42,310 nucleotides of DNA from an uncultured Hellea sp. (lineage in GTDB: Bacteria; Pseudomonadota; Alphaproteobacteria; Caulobacterales; Maricaulaceae): positions 1 through 42,310 of the forward strand of contig CALLMD010000018.1 in NCBI GenBank assembly GCA_938007935.1, in the 5' to 3' direction. Both the position numbers and the translations under genes were made by a program. Shown in pieces: positions 25,705 to 35,057 of this stretch (its first letter is position 1; every line of letters begins with the position of its first letter). The notes under the pieces were generated by a model. The model saw only the letters and a list, made by a program, of their open reading frames with translations. It was not told the origin of the DNA and ran no database searches.

Positions 25705-28661
25705 GTGCCTTTCGGAAAGCGGGCCGCGGGAGTGTAGATGCTGGGCAGGTCATTAATTTCACTTTTGACGGGAAGGCCTATCAAGGTTTAAAAGGCGATA
25801 CAGTTGCCTCGGCTTTACTGGCTAATGGACAACATCTGATGGGGCGGAGTTTTAAATATCATCGCCCGCGCGGTGTCGTCGGCGCAGGGTCAGAAGAACC
25901 CAATGCGTTGATCGCGGTTGATCGCGGCATAGGGCGCGTAAGCCCCAATATACGCGCAACAACCCAAGAAATTTATGAAGGGCTAAAAGCGGAAAGTCAG
26001 AACCGCTCGCCCAATTTGAAATTTGATATCGGCGCGTTTAACAACGTCTTTTCAATGTTTTTCCCAGCCGGGTTTTATAACAAAACATTTCTCTGGCCCA
26101 AAAGCTTTTGGGATAAGGTTTATGAGCCTTTTATTCGCAATCTAGCAGGTCTAGGACCAGCGCCAACGGCTGAAGACCCTGATGTCTATGCAAGTTCTTA
26201 TGGTCATTGTGAAACGCTGATTATTGGCGCTGGGCCTGCCGGAATTGCGGCGGCTTTATCGGCCATTAAAAGCGGTGAGCGTATTATTCTCGTCGATGAA
26301 AACTCACATATTGGCGGAAGTTTGCTGACGACGCAAAGGCTTGAAATTGACGGTATACCAGCGCGTGAATGGCTTGATAAAGCCGTCAATAAATTGAATA
26401 AAGCGCCCAATGTAAACGTGATGACCCGTACAACCGCGATAGGTTATTATCACGATAATTTTGTCGCTTTAGCTGAGCGCGTCACCCATCACATACCCGA
26501 TGCAAAAATAGGCAAAATACGTGAGGAACTTCACCGTATCCGCGCGGGTAAAGTGGTTCTTGCCCAAGGCGGTATTGAACGGCCTTTAGTGTTTAATGGT
26601 AATGATCGACCAGGGGTGATGCTTGCCTCTGCAGCGCAAACTTATCTGGGGCAATATGGCGTCGCTGTTGGAAATGAAGTTGCAGTTTTCACGTCACATG
26701 ATAGCGCCTATCAGGCGGCCTTTGATTTGGCGGATGCAAATATTCGAATTGTTACGATTATTGATACACGGCCCAAAATCAATGATAAAATTTTACAGAG
26801 CGCAAACCAGCGCGGGATTAAAGTTATAAGCTCCGCCGTCATTTCTAGAACATTCGGTAGGTTAAGGGTGACTGGTTGCGAAATTTTTGAGACTGACACG
26901 CAGGCGAAAACGAAAATCAAGTGCGATGCATTATTGATGTCGGGGGGCTGGACGCCGAGCTTACATCTGTGGTCCCATTCTAAGGGTGGTATTAAATGGG
27001 ACGCCTCTCTGGCCGCTTATGTTCCTGATGTTGCTAATGAGAATGCTATTTGTGTCGGAGCCTGTAATGGGGATTTCGGCGTGGCAGCAGCGCTTAGTGC
27101 CGGCCACAAAACAGGCGGCGGGCGTAAATTATATACAACAAATGAAGTTGATTTTGGAACAGGCGTCGTCTTAAATGAATTACCAAATTATATTGACGGC
27201 GCTAAGCAAAAGGCCTTTGTCGATTTCCAGAATGACGTGACGGCAAAAGATATTAAACTGGCTGTACGCGAAGGTTTTAAATCTATTGAGCACGTCAAAC
27301 GTTATACAACCAATGGTATGGCCACAGATCAAGGCAAGACCTCTAACCTTAATGCTTTGGAGATTGCGTCTAAAGCCGTTGGTAAGCCCATTGAAAAAGT
27401 GGGGCTAACAACATTTCGGCCGCCTTATACGCCGACCACATTTGGCACCTTTACAGGCTATCGGGATAATGAGTTATTTGATCCTGTCCGTAAGACCTCT
27501 ATCGATCCCTGGGCAGAAGCAAATGGTGCCGTCTTTGAGCCTGTCGCGCATTGGAGACGGGCTTGGTATTTTCCCAAAGCAGGAGAAGATATGCATGCAG
27601 CTGTGGCGCGGGAGTGCAAAGCCACACGCGATAGTCTCGGGATTTTTGATGCGTCGACTCTGGGAAAGATCGAAGTTGTTGGCCCTGATGCTGCTAAATT
27701 CATGAACCTGATGTACACAAACCCGTGGAGCAAATTGCCAGTTTGGGGATGTCGGTATGGCCTGATGTGCCGCGAAGATGGGTACATTTATGATGACGGC
27801 GTTGTTGGGCGTATGGCGGAAGACCGTTTCCATGTGACCACAACAACAGGCGGCGCGCCGCGTGTTTATCGGCACATGGAAGATTATTTGCAAACAGAGT
27901 TCTCCCATCTTGATGTCTGGCTAACTTCGACGACGGAGCAATGGGCAACGATTGCGATTAACGGCCCTAATGCGCGCAAATTGATTGAGCCTTTCGTCGA
28001 GAGTATTGATCTATCGCCGGAAGCCTTTCCGCATATGACGTTGCGTGAAGGAAAAATTTGCGGCGTTCCCACACGTCTATTCCGCGTTAGCTTTACAGGG
28101 GAACTTGGCTTTGAAATTAATGTTCCAAACCATTATGGGGGCGCGCTTTGGGAAACATTATTCGAGGCGGGACAACAATATGATATCTGCCCATATGGGA
28201 CAGAGACCATGCATGTACTACGTGCAGAGAAAGGCTTCATCATTGTCGGTCAAGATACGGATGGCACAGTCACAGCGCATGATGCGGGCATGTCGTGGGC
28301 GGTCTCAAAAAAGAAAAAAGATTTTGTTGGAAAGCGTTCTTTGGCACGTCCGGATTTGACGGCAGAGGGCCGCAAGCATCTTGTGGGGTTACTAACTGAC
28401 GACCCGAATATTGTGTTGGAAGAAGGGGCTCAAATTGTGACGGACCCCAATCAACCTATTCCTATGGATATGCTTGGACATGTGACCTCTAGCTATTGGA
28501 GTGAACCTTTAGGGCGATCTATCGCGATGGCGCTTGTCAGAGATGGGTTTAACCGCATGGATGAGACATTGCATATCCCGATGCCAAATAAGGCCCATAA
28601 GGTGAAAGTGGTTAAGCCAGTCTTCTACGATCCAAAAGGGGAGAAGCTTAATGTTGTTTGA
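25701..28661 (+). CDS. soxA: Sarcosine oxidase alpha subunit
   Basis: 986 residues, full length for SoxA. Order: an N-terminal ferredoxin-like fold without cluster cysteines (about 15-90, with LLANGQHLMGRSFKYHRPRG), a dinucleotide-binding domain with GAGPAGIAAA near 174-183 (NAD site of unknown role in the family), and a C-terminal GcvT-like folate domain (about 600-980). The folate domain receives the methylene group made by SoxB and forms 5,10-methylene-THF. If no folate is bound, formaldehyde is released. The start overlaps the soxD stop by 4 nt; the end overlaps soxG by 11 nt. Confidence 0.95.
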   Translation: MSAFRKAGRGSVDAGQVINFTFDGKAYQGLKGDTVASALLANGQHLMGRSFKYHRPRGVVGAGSEEPNALIAVDRGIGRVSPNIRATTQEIYEGLKAESQNRSPNLKFDIGAFNNVFSMFFPAGFYNKTFLWPKSFWDKVYEPFIRNLAGLGPAPTAEDPDVYASSYGHCETLIIGAGPAGIAAALSAIKSGERIILVDENSHIGGSLLTTQRLEIDGIPAREWLDKAVNKLNKAPNVNVMTRTTAIGYYHDNFVALAERVTHHIPDAKIGKIREELHRIRAGKVVLAQGGIERPLVFNGNDRPGVMLASAAQTYLGQYGVAVGNEVAVFTSHDSAYQAAFDLADANIRIVTIIDTRPKINDKILQSANQRGIKVISSAVISRTFGRLRVTGCEIFETDTQAKTKIKCDALLMSGGWTPSLHLWSHSKGGIKWDASLAAYVPDVANENAICVGACNGDFGVAAALSAGHKTGGGRKLYTTNEVDFGTGVVLNELPNYIDGAKQKAFVDFQNDVTAKDIKLAVREGFKSIEHVKRYTTNGMATDQGKTSNLNALEIASKAVGKPIEKVGLTTFRPPYTPTTFGTFTGYRDNELFDPVRKTSIDPWAEANGAVFEPVAHWRRAWYFPKAGEDMHAAVARECKATRDSLGIFDASTLGKIEVVGPDAAKFMNLMYTNPWSKLPVWGCRYGLMCREDGYIYDDGVVGRMAEDRFHVTTTTGGAPRVYRHMEDYLQTEFSHLDVWLTSTTEQWATIAINGPNARKLIEPFVESIDLSPEAFPHMTLREGKICGVPTRLFRVSFTGELGFEINVPNHYGGALWETLFEAGQQYDICPYGTETMHVLRAEKGFIIVGQDTDGTVTAHDAGMSWAVSKKKKDFVGKRSLARPDLTAEGRKHLVGLLTDDPNIVLEEGAQIVTDPNQPIPMDMLGHVTSSYWSEPLGRSIAMALVRDGFNRMDETLHIPMPNKAHKVKVVKPVFYDPKGEKLNVV

Positions 28662-29214
28662 TCAAGCGCTTGATATCCCTGAAATTCTTAACACAGATAG
28701 GCTGAAGCTTGCTCTCATACCTGAGAGAGTGCGTTATAGTCTACGTTTTAAAAAAACTGACCTTAAGGGGATAAAGAAATCTAGTGGGTTAAAATTTCCG
28801 ACTAAAATCGGGAAAACAGAGTTGTCTCAAGCACAAAATATTCTTTGCTTAGGTCCAGATGAATGGCTGATTATTGCCGACCCAAAAGAAAAACATAAAC
28901 TCAAAAAAGTTTTCGCAAAAATTGAAAAGAATTATGTCGTTAGCATTACGGATATATCTCATCGCAATGTCGGACTTGGAATTACCGGGCAAAATGCTGT
29001 ACCTGCATTAAATGCTGGTTGTCCCCTAGATTTATCACTTGATGCTTTCCCAATTGGAAAGACGACGCGAACGGTTTTTGAGAGCGCAACGATTATACTT
29101 ACACGAACTGGCGTGAATGATTTTAATATAGAATCTTGGCGCTCATTTGCACCATATCTTCGCGATTTTTTCACTCGAATAGCGAATGACTTTAGAACCC
29201 TATCAACTAAGTAG
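28651..29214 (+). CDS. soxG: Sarcosine oxidase gamma subunit
   Basis: 187 residues. The sequence has the SoxG pattern (LGPDEWLIIADP in the middle, VSITDISHRNVGLGITG, GCPLDLSLDAFPIGKTTRTVFE, then RSFAPYLRDFF). Gamma is a GcvT-fold subunit without a catalytic site that packs on alpha. It starts 11 nt inside soxA, and a terminator follows 34 bp after its stop, so it ends the operon. Confidence 0.93.
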   Translation: MLFDQALDIPEILNTDRLKLALIPERVRYSLRFKKTDLKGIKKSSGLKFPTKIGKTELSQAQNILCLGPDEWLIIADPKEKHKLKKVFAKIEKNYVVSITDISHRNVGLGITGQNAVPALNAGCPLDLSLDAFPIGKTTRTVFESATIILTRTGVNDFNIESWRSFAPYLRDFFTRIANDFRTLSTK

Positions 29215-29247
29215 GGTTGTCGATACACTGTATTTTAAACACTTATA

Positions 29248-29269
29248 AAGCTCTTCCGAGCTTGTTTTT
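29248..29269 (+). terminator. Rho-independent terminator of the sox operon
   Basis: AAGCTC-TTCC-GAGCTT stem-loop followed by GTTTTT, 34 bp after the soxG stop. It separates the sox block from the formate dehydrogenase block. Confidence 0.85.
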
Positions 29270-29299
29270 GACGTTTTGTGTAATCATGAGGAATATAAC

Positions 29300-29329
29300 A
29301 CTATAAGTTATTCCCGTTAACCTTATAGT
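29300..29329. promoter_or_regulatory. 30-bp imperfect palindrome before the formate dehydrogenase operon
   Basis: ACTATAAG at 29300-29307 and CTTATAGT at 29322-29329 are exact inverted repeats. Including inner bases, ACTATAAGTTA pairs with TAACCTTATAGT with one extra base. It lies 19 bp before the GTG and 46 bp before the TTG start candidate of fdsG. It could be a regulator-binding site or a leader hairpin. The regulator is unknown. Confidence 0.5.
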
Positions 29330-29347
29330 TTGACGAAATGATAATGA

Positions 29348-29857
29348 GTGATTGCTCTCAATGAGGAACCTAAATTGGTCACTTTAATAAATACCACTGA
29401 GGATGCTTTCGCCCGTCAAGTCTGTGAGAGCTATGGCGATAAAGCTGAAAATCTGTTGGAAATTCTCCATGCCGTTCAATATGAGCACGGCTTCATTAGT
29501 GATGGGGCTTTGCGCACCATTGCGTATCAAGTCAATATTTCACGCGCTGAAATTCATGGTGTTGTGAGTTTTTACCACGATTATAAGCGAGAAAAACAAG
29601 CGCGTCAGACAATTAAAATATGTAGAGCCGAGGCGTGCCAGGCAGTGGGTGTTGATAGCTTGATTAAAGAGGCCGAACAAAATTTTGACGTTAAACTAGA
29701 TGGCGGCGGAAAAGAGATTGCCCTTCAAGCCGCCTATTGTTTAGGCAATTGCGCGCTCGGTCCAGCGGTTATGATTGATAATGAATTATATGGCCGCGTT
29801 GATATTGAAAAGCTGAAGCATATCTCGATGAAACATCGTGAAGGATCGCGGTCATGA
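29348..29857 (+). CDS. fdsG: NAD-dependent formate dehydrogenase gamma subunit (NuoE-like)
   Basis: About 160-169 residues with the NuoE/thioredoxin-like [2Fe-2S] fold. Cluster cysteines sit in CRAEACQAVG and AAYCLGNCALGP. It forms part of the diaphorase arm that passes electrons from formate to NAD+. The start is uncertain: GTG at 29348 has no ribosome-binding site, while TTG at 29375 has GAGGA 7 nt upstream and gives 160 residues. The family core begins only at about EDAFARQVCESYGD, so both are compatible. It is the first gene of the fdsGBA-fdhD operon, and its stop overlaps fdsB (ATGA at 29854). Confidence 0.92.
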   Translation: MIALNEEPKLVTLINTTEDAFARQVCESYGDKAENLLEILHAVQYEHGFISDGALRTIAYQVNISRAEIHGVVSFYHDYKREKQARQTIKICRAEACQAVGVDSLIKEAEQNFDVKLDGGGKEIALQAAYCLGNCALGPAVMIDNELYGRVDIEKLKHISMKHREGSRS

Positions 29858-31395
29858 GCGTTAAAGTTTATGTGCCATGTGATGCGGCCGCCCTTTCTGT
29901 GGGCGCAGATGATGTTGCGGCCAAAATTGCAAAGCTTGGCGGTGATAAGGTCGACATCATTCGTAATGGCTCTCGCGGCATGCTGTGGTTAGAGCCTTTA
30001 GTGGAAGTCGAAACGCCGAAGGGGCGGGTCGCTTATGGGCCAGTGACTTCAAAGGATGTCGAAAGCCTTTTTGAAACTGATTTCCTAAAGGGCGGAGATC
30101 ATGAACTTGGGCATGGCCTTACAGAACACATTCCATACTTCAAAAATCAAGAACGGCTGACTTTTGCCCGCGTTGGAGTCATCGACCCATTAGACATAAA
30201 CGCATATGAAGCCAATGGCGGTATAGCAGGCTTGACAAAAGCGTTAAAGATGACGCCCGAAGACATCGTAGAAGAGGTTCTGAAATCAGGACTTCGCGGA
30301 AGAGGCGGCGCTGGATTTCCAACAGGTATAAAATGGAAAACCGCATTGGCGCAGACTGATAGTCAAAAATACATGTGTGCCAATGCTGATGAAGGCGATA
30401 GCGGAACCTTTGCCGATCGGATGTTGATGGAAGGTGACCCTTTCAGCTTAATAGAGGGTATGGTTATTGGCGGTCTTGGGATTGAGGCTGATACGGGTTA
30501 TATTTATATACGCTCTGAATATCCCCATGCCATAAAGACCATGCGCAAAGCCATTGAGATATGGGAAAATAAGGGGCTTTCTGGTCGTCATGATGATGGA
30601 ACTCCGCGCTTTAAGCTACATGTGCGCGTTGGGGCAGGCGCATATATTTGCGGTGAAGAAAGTTCGATGCTGGAATCCCTTGAAGGTAAGCGCGGGCAGG
30701 TCAAAGTGAAACCGCCTATCCCGGCGATAAAGGGTCTTTTTGATAAGCCAACAATTGTGAATAATGTTCTCACTCTGGGTTCGGTTCCTTTTATTCTCGC
30801 AAATGGTGCCTCGGCATATGCTGAGTATGGGCAAGGGCGTTCCAAAGGTACGCAGCCGTTTCAGCTTGCGGGAGATATCAAGCAAGGCGGGCTTGTCGAG
30901 AAAGCATTTGGCGTCACACTTGATGAACTGGTTAATAATTACGGCGGCGGCACAAGGTCTGGGCGTCCTATCAAAGCCGTGCAGGCAGGTGGCCCATTAG
31001 GCGGATATATTGCGCCAAAAGGTTTCAATGTTGAAATGGGTTATGAGACTTTGGCTGAACAAGGCGCTATGCTGGGGCATGGCGGGCTCGTCGTCTATAA
31101 TGATACAACTAATATGGCGAAGATGGCGCGATATGCGATGGAATTTTGTGAAATCGAATCTTGTGGAAAATGTACGCCTTGCCGTGTTGGGTCTGTCAGA
31201 GGGAAAGAAACGATCGACAAAATTATGGCGGGTAACAACGTGGCAGCAAATGTCGAAATTCTCGAAGACTTATGTGATTTAATGGAAGAGGCGTCTCTCT
31301 GTGCAATGGGCGGGTTAACGCCAATGCCCGTGCGCACAGCAATGAAAATTTTTCCAGATGAATTTAAAGGGCCAGTTAAAGAAGCAGCGGAGTAA
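29854..31395 (+). CDS. fdsB: NAD-dependent formate dehydrogenase beta subunit (NuoF-like)
   Basis: 513 residues: an N-terminal thioredoxin-like extension (about 1-110), then the NuoF core with the NADH/FMN-binding glycine loop GLRGRGGAGFPTG at about 147-159, GAGAYICGEESSML, and the [4Fe-4S] motif ESCGKCTPCRVG near 434-445, with a further Cys in SLCAMGG. It carries FMN and reduces NAD+ with electrons from FdsA through FdsG. Translation is coupled to fdsG by a 4-nt overlap, and fdsA starts 2 bp after its stop. Confidence 0.95.
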   Translation: MSVKVYVPCDAAALSVGADDVAAKIAKLGGDKVDIIRNGSRGMLWLEPLVEVETPKGRVAYGPVTSKDVESLFETDFLKGGDHELGHGLTEHIPYFKNQERLTFARVGVIDPLDINAYEANGGIAGLTKALKMTPEDIVEEVLKSGLRGRGGAGFPTGIKWKTALAQTDSQKYMCANADEGDSGTFADRMLMEGDPFSLIEGMVIGGLGIEADTGYIYIRSEYPHAIKTMRKAIEIWENKGLSGRHDDGTPRFKLHVRVGAGAYICGEESSMLESLEGKRGQVKVKPPIPAIKGLFDKPTIVNNVLTLGSVPFILANGASAYAEYGQGRSKGTQPFQLAGDIKQGGLVEKAFGVTLDELVNNYGGGTRSGRPIKAVQAGGPLGGYIAPKGFNVEMGYETLAEQGAMLGHGGLVVYNDTTNMAKMARYAMEFCEIESCGKCTPCRVGSVRGKETIDKIMAGNNVAANVEILEDLCDLMEEASLCAMGGLTPMPVRTAMKIFPDEFKGPVKEAAE

Positions 31396-31397
31396 CT

Positions 31398-34238
31398 ATG
31401 ACTTTGTTAGTAGAAAAAGACTTCGGAACGCCTGCTGTTAAGTCAGAGCGTGACGTCACACTTAAGATTGATGGTAAATCTGTGACGGTACCAGAAGGCA
31501 CGTCAGTAATGCGCGCAGCGGCGCAGGCTGGTGTTGCTATACCAAAACTATGTGCCTCCGATAATTTGGATGCATTTGGTTCATGCCGGTTATGTGTATG
31601 TAAAATTGAAGGTAAGCGCGGAACGCCAGCATCCTGCACAACACCCGTTGAAGCGGATATGGATGTGACAACAGAAAATGAGCAAATCACGAAAATCCGT
31701 AAGGGCGTGATGGAGTTATATCTTTCGGACCATCCCGTCGATGCGATATCCGAGCCAGGCTCAGCCGAGAGTGAATTCTTTCAGATGGCAGATAAGGTCG
31801 GACTAGAAAATGTGCGTTACGGATTTTCTGGCGACAATCACTTTGATGCCAAGGTCGATGACAGTAATCCTTACTTCGTCTTTGATGAAAGAAAATGTAT
31901 CCTATGTTCACGTTGCGTCAGGGCATGTGATGAAGTTCAAGGGACTATGGCCCTAACCGTTGAGAAACGCGGCTTTGAGTCAAAAATTTCTGCCTCAATG
32001 GATGAGAACTTCATGGAATCCGAATGCGTGTCTTGCGGGGCCTGTGTTCAGGCGTGTCCGACAACGGCGCTTCAAGAAAAATCTGTCATCGAAAAAGGCA
32101 TGCCTGATAGGACTGTTCTGACAACTTGTGCTTATTGTGGTGTAGGGTGTTCCTTTAAAGCAGAGCTTAAAGGCGATGAAGTTGTGCGTATGGTGCCTTG
32201 GAAAGATGGGAAGGCAAATCATGGCCATTCCTGTGTTAAAGGGCGGTTCGCCTTTGGTTACGCAACGCATCAAGACCGTATCACGGTGCCTATGATAAGG
32301 GAGAACATTACTGACCCTTGGCGGGAAGTATCTTGGGATGAAGCATATGGCTTTGCAGCGACGCGGTTAAAAAAAGCACAGGCAGATTACGGCATTAAAG
32401 CCATTGGCGGTATTACATCTAGCCGCTGTACAAATGAAGAGGTCTGGCTTGTCCAGCGCCTCATTCGTCAAGGTTTTAGAAATAACAATGTCGATACTTG
32501 CGCGCGTGTTTGTCACTCGCCAACGGGGTATGGCCTGAAACAGACATTTGGGGAGTCCGCGGGAACACAGAATTTTGACTCTGTGATGGAAACTGATTGC
32601 ATTATGATTATCGGGTCAAATCCAACGGACGCGCATCCCGTTTTTGGTAGTCAGATGAAGCGGCGATTGCGTGATGGGGCTAAACTTATCATTGCCGACC
32701 CAAGAGCTATCGAGCTTGTGCGCACCCCCCATATCCAAGCGGATTATCATCTGCAGCTTAAGCCGGGAACCAATGTGGCCTTAATTAATGGGCTCGCACA
32801 TGTCGCTGCTGTTGAAGGTTTGATGGATGAAGACTTCATCAAATCACGTTGTGATGTTGAGAGCTTTGATGCGTGGAAAGCCATGATACTGGATGAGGTG
32901 AATTCGCCGCAAACTGTGTCTGAAATTACGGGTGTACCTGCCAAAGACATTATTGGCGCGGCGCGCATGTTTGCTACGGCTCCAAATGCGGGTATTTATT
33001 ACGGGCTTGGCGTAACTGAACATAGCCAAGGCTCAACCATGGTTATGGGCATGGCAAACTTGGCCATGGCAACAGGTAATATTGGCCGCCCAGGTGTGGG
33101 CGTAAACCCTATGCGGGGACAGAATAATGTGCAAGGTTCTTGCGATATGGGAAGCTTTCCGCATGAGTTATCAGGGTACCGCCCCGTCGGAGATGATGCG
33201 GCGCGTGGTCTTTTCGAAGCCAAATGGGGGACGACCCTTGATAATAAGCCGGGATACCGCATTCCAAATATGTTCGATGAGGCTTGCGCAGGTACTTATA
33301 AGGGCATGTATATTCAAGGCGAAGATGTTGCGCAATCTGATCCCAATATCCAACATGTTGAAGCGGCCTTGAAAGCGCTTGATATACTAATCGTTCAAGA
33401 TCTGTTTTTGAATGAAACAGCACGTTTTGCGCATGTCTTTTTACCCGGAACAAGTTTCTTGGAAAAAGATGGAACCTTCATCAATGCCGAGCGGCGCATA
33501 AACCGTGTTCGTCCTGTCATGGAGCCTGTTACGGGTAAACATGAATGGGAAGTTACGCAGGATTTGGGTAAGGCGTTAGGTATTGATATGGGCTTCTCAA
33601 CTTCATCGGAAATTATGGATGAAATTGCGGCGTTAACACCGACCTTTACGAATGTGTCCTTTGATGTGCTTGACGAAGCAGGTAGCCTACAATGGCCCGT
33701 TAATGACGCGCATCCCGAAGGTGCTGAGGTCATGCATGTCGGTGAATTTGTTAGAGGCAAAGGTAACTTTGTGACGACTGAGTATGTTCCAACAACGGAG
33801 CGCACAAATCGGAAATTCCCGCTCTTATTAACAACAGGACGTATTTTAAGTCAGTATAATGTTGGCGCGCAGACACGTCGCACAGAAAACGATCTGTGGT
33901 GGGATGAAGATGTATTGGAAATTCATCCAAGTGACGCGGAGGCCTATGGGATTAATGATGGCCAATGGGTCTCTTTAAAGTCCCGTAAAGGTGAAATAAC
34001 GCTTCATGCGAAACTGTCTGACCGAATGGCGCCAGGTGTCGTTTACACAACATTCCATCATCCCAGCACAGGAGCGAATGTTGTCACCACAGATAATGTG
34101 GACTGGGCAACAAGCTGTCCTGAATATAAGGTGACAGCGGTTGCTGTTGCGCCAGCTAATCATAAATCTGACTGGCAATTAAAATATGAGGATGAGCTGT
34201 CAGCCTATCGGCAAGTGATACATGAGCCAGCTGAATAA
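31398..34238 (+). CDS. fdsA: NAD-dependent formate dehydrogenase alpha (catalytic) subunit
   Basis: 946 residues. N-terminal [2Fe-2S] domain (C52, C63, C66, C80), a His/Cys cluster region, two ferredoxin-type [4Fe-4S] motifs (CILCSRCVRAC about 172-182, CVSCGACVQAC about 213-223) and CAYCGVGC near 251-258. The molybdopterin domain has catalytic C372-H373 in ARVCHSPTG, so this is a cysteine, not selenocysteine, enzyme. The C-terminal molydopterin-binding domain runs from about 800. It oxidises formate to CO2 at a bis-molybdopterin-guanine-dinucleotide cofactor in the cytoplasm. Its 3' end overlaps fdhD by 17 nt. Confidence 0.96.
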   Translation: MTLLVEKDFGTPAVKSERDVTLKIDGKSVTVPEGTSVMRAAAQAGVAIPKLCASDNLDAFGSCRLCVCKIEGKRGTPASCTTPVEADMDVTTENEQITKIRKGVMELYLSDHPVDAISEPGSAESEFFQMADKVGLENVRYGFSGDNHFDAKVDDSNPYFVFDERKCILCSRCVRACDEVQGTMALTVEKRGFESKISASMDENFMESECVSCGACVQACPTTALQEKSVIEKGMPDRTVLTTCAYCGVGCSFKAELKGDEVVRMVPWKDGKANHGHSCVKGRFAFGYATHQDRITVPMIRENITDPWREVSWDEAYGFAATRLKKAQADYGIKAIGGITSSRCTNEEVWLVQRLIRQGFRNNNVDTCARVCHSPTGYGLKQTFGESAGTQNFDSVMETDCIMIIGSNPTDAHPVFGSQMKRRLRDGAKLIIADPRAIELVRTPHIQADYHLQLKPGTNVALINGLAHVAAVEGLMDEDFIKSRCDVESFDAWKAMILDEVNSPQTVSEITGVPAKDIIGAARMFATAPNAGIYYGLGVTEHSQGSTMVMGMANLAMATGNIGRPGVGVNPMRGQNNVQGSCDMGSFPHELSGYRPVGDDAARGLFEAKWGTTLDNKPGYRIPNMFDEACAGTYKGMYIQGEDVAQSDPNIQHVEAALKALDILIVQDLFLNETARFAHVFLPGTSFLEKDGTFINAERRINRVRPVMEPVTGKHEWEVTQDLGKALGIDMGFSTSSEIMDEIAALTPTFTNVSFDVLDEAGSLQWPVNDAHPEGAEVMHVGEFVRGKGNFVTTEYVPTTERTNRKFPLLLTTGRILSQYNVGAQTRRTENDLWWDEDVLEIHPSDAEAYGINDGQWVSLKSRKGEITLHAKLSDRMAPGVVYTTFHHPSTGANVVTTDNVDWATSCPEYKVTAVAVAPANHKSDWQLKYEDELSAYRQVIHEPAE

Positions 34239-35046
34239 TTTATCTGCAAAAGCGCCGTGCTTTCCCGTAAGGTTTCACGGGGAGTCTATAGCTGCATCTA
34301 AAGAAATCCAAGCGGGTTCGCAGAGTTGGGATATACCTGAAGAGGTGCCTATCGCCTTCGTTTATAATAAACGAAATTATGCGGTTATGATGGGAACGCC
34401 AAAGGATTTAACCGATTTTGCGATTGGGTTTTCTTTGACAGAAAAAGTCGTAAAACACGCCAAGGATATTTTGTCTTTAGATATTTATCTTTCAGAACGA
34501 GGGGCCGATTTAAGGTTCAAAATAACTGAGGAGGCGTTACTTCGGCTGGACACGACATTGCGGCGCAGAAATATTATCGGATCGGCGAGTTGCGGTTTGT
34601 GCGGGCTTGAAAATTCGGAAGCCCTTTTTGTAAGGCTTCCAAAGGTTTCTCAAAAAGACGCTTTAAAACTCGATGATGACGTCATGATCAAAGCCATGTC
34701 GAGATTACCTGAGTTTCAATCCCTGAATGCACAAACACACTCAGTTCACGCCGCGGCTTGGGTAAGTTTAGATGGTGATATTCTATTTACCCGCGAGGAC
34801 GTTGGCCGGCATAATGCTCTTGATAAATTGCTAGGTTGTTTGGAAACTGAAGAGACCGACACAAAGACGGGCTTCGTGCTTATGTCTTCGCGTTGTTCCT
34901 ATGAGATTGTCGAAAAGGCAGCCCATCGGGGTGTCAAAGCTATCCTTTCTATATCAGGTCCGACCGCTTTTGCCTTGCGTAAAGCTAAAGAGGCGAATAT
35001 GGCGATTTATAGCCGATCCGGCGATGGTGCAGTGCGTCTGCTTTAA
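34222..35046 (+). CDS. fdhD: Formate dehydrogenase accessory sulfurtransferase FdhD
   Basis: 274 residues. The functional CxxC (C124-G-L-C127 in SASCGLCGLE) and THSVHAAAW, TREDVGRHNALDKLLG and SSRCSYEIVEKAA are all diagnostic. FdhD moves sulfur from IscS onto the molybdenum cofactor so that FdsA becomes active (FdsC in Rhodobacter/Cupriavidus naming). The ATG lies 17 nt inside fdsA. In many fds operons a small fdsD gene follows. Here only 11 bp separate fdhD from the MFS gene, so no fdsD is present at this site. Confidence 0.95.
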   Translation: MSQLNNLSAKAPCFPVRFHGESIAASKEIQAGSQSWDIPEEVPIAFVYNKRNYAVMMGTPKDLTDFAIGFSLTEKVVKHAKDILSLDIYLSERGADLRFKITEEALLRLDTTLRRRNIIGSASCGLCGLENSEALFVRLPKVSQKDALKLDDDVMIKAMSRLPEFQSLNAQTHSVHAAAWVSLDGDILFTREDVGRHNALDKLLGCLETEETDTKTGFVLMSSRCSYEIVEKAAHRGVKAILSISGPTAFALRKAKEANMAIYSRSGDGAVRLL

Positions 35047-35057
35047 AGGTCAATGAG

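Noticed and set aside
32494..32530. Selenocysteine in the formate dehydrogenase active site
   Set aside because: The codon at the catalytic position (32511) is TGT, a cysteine; there is no in-frame TGA.
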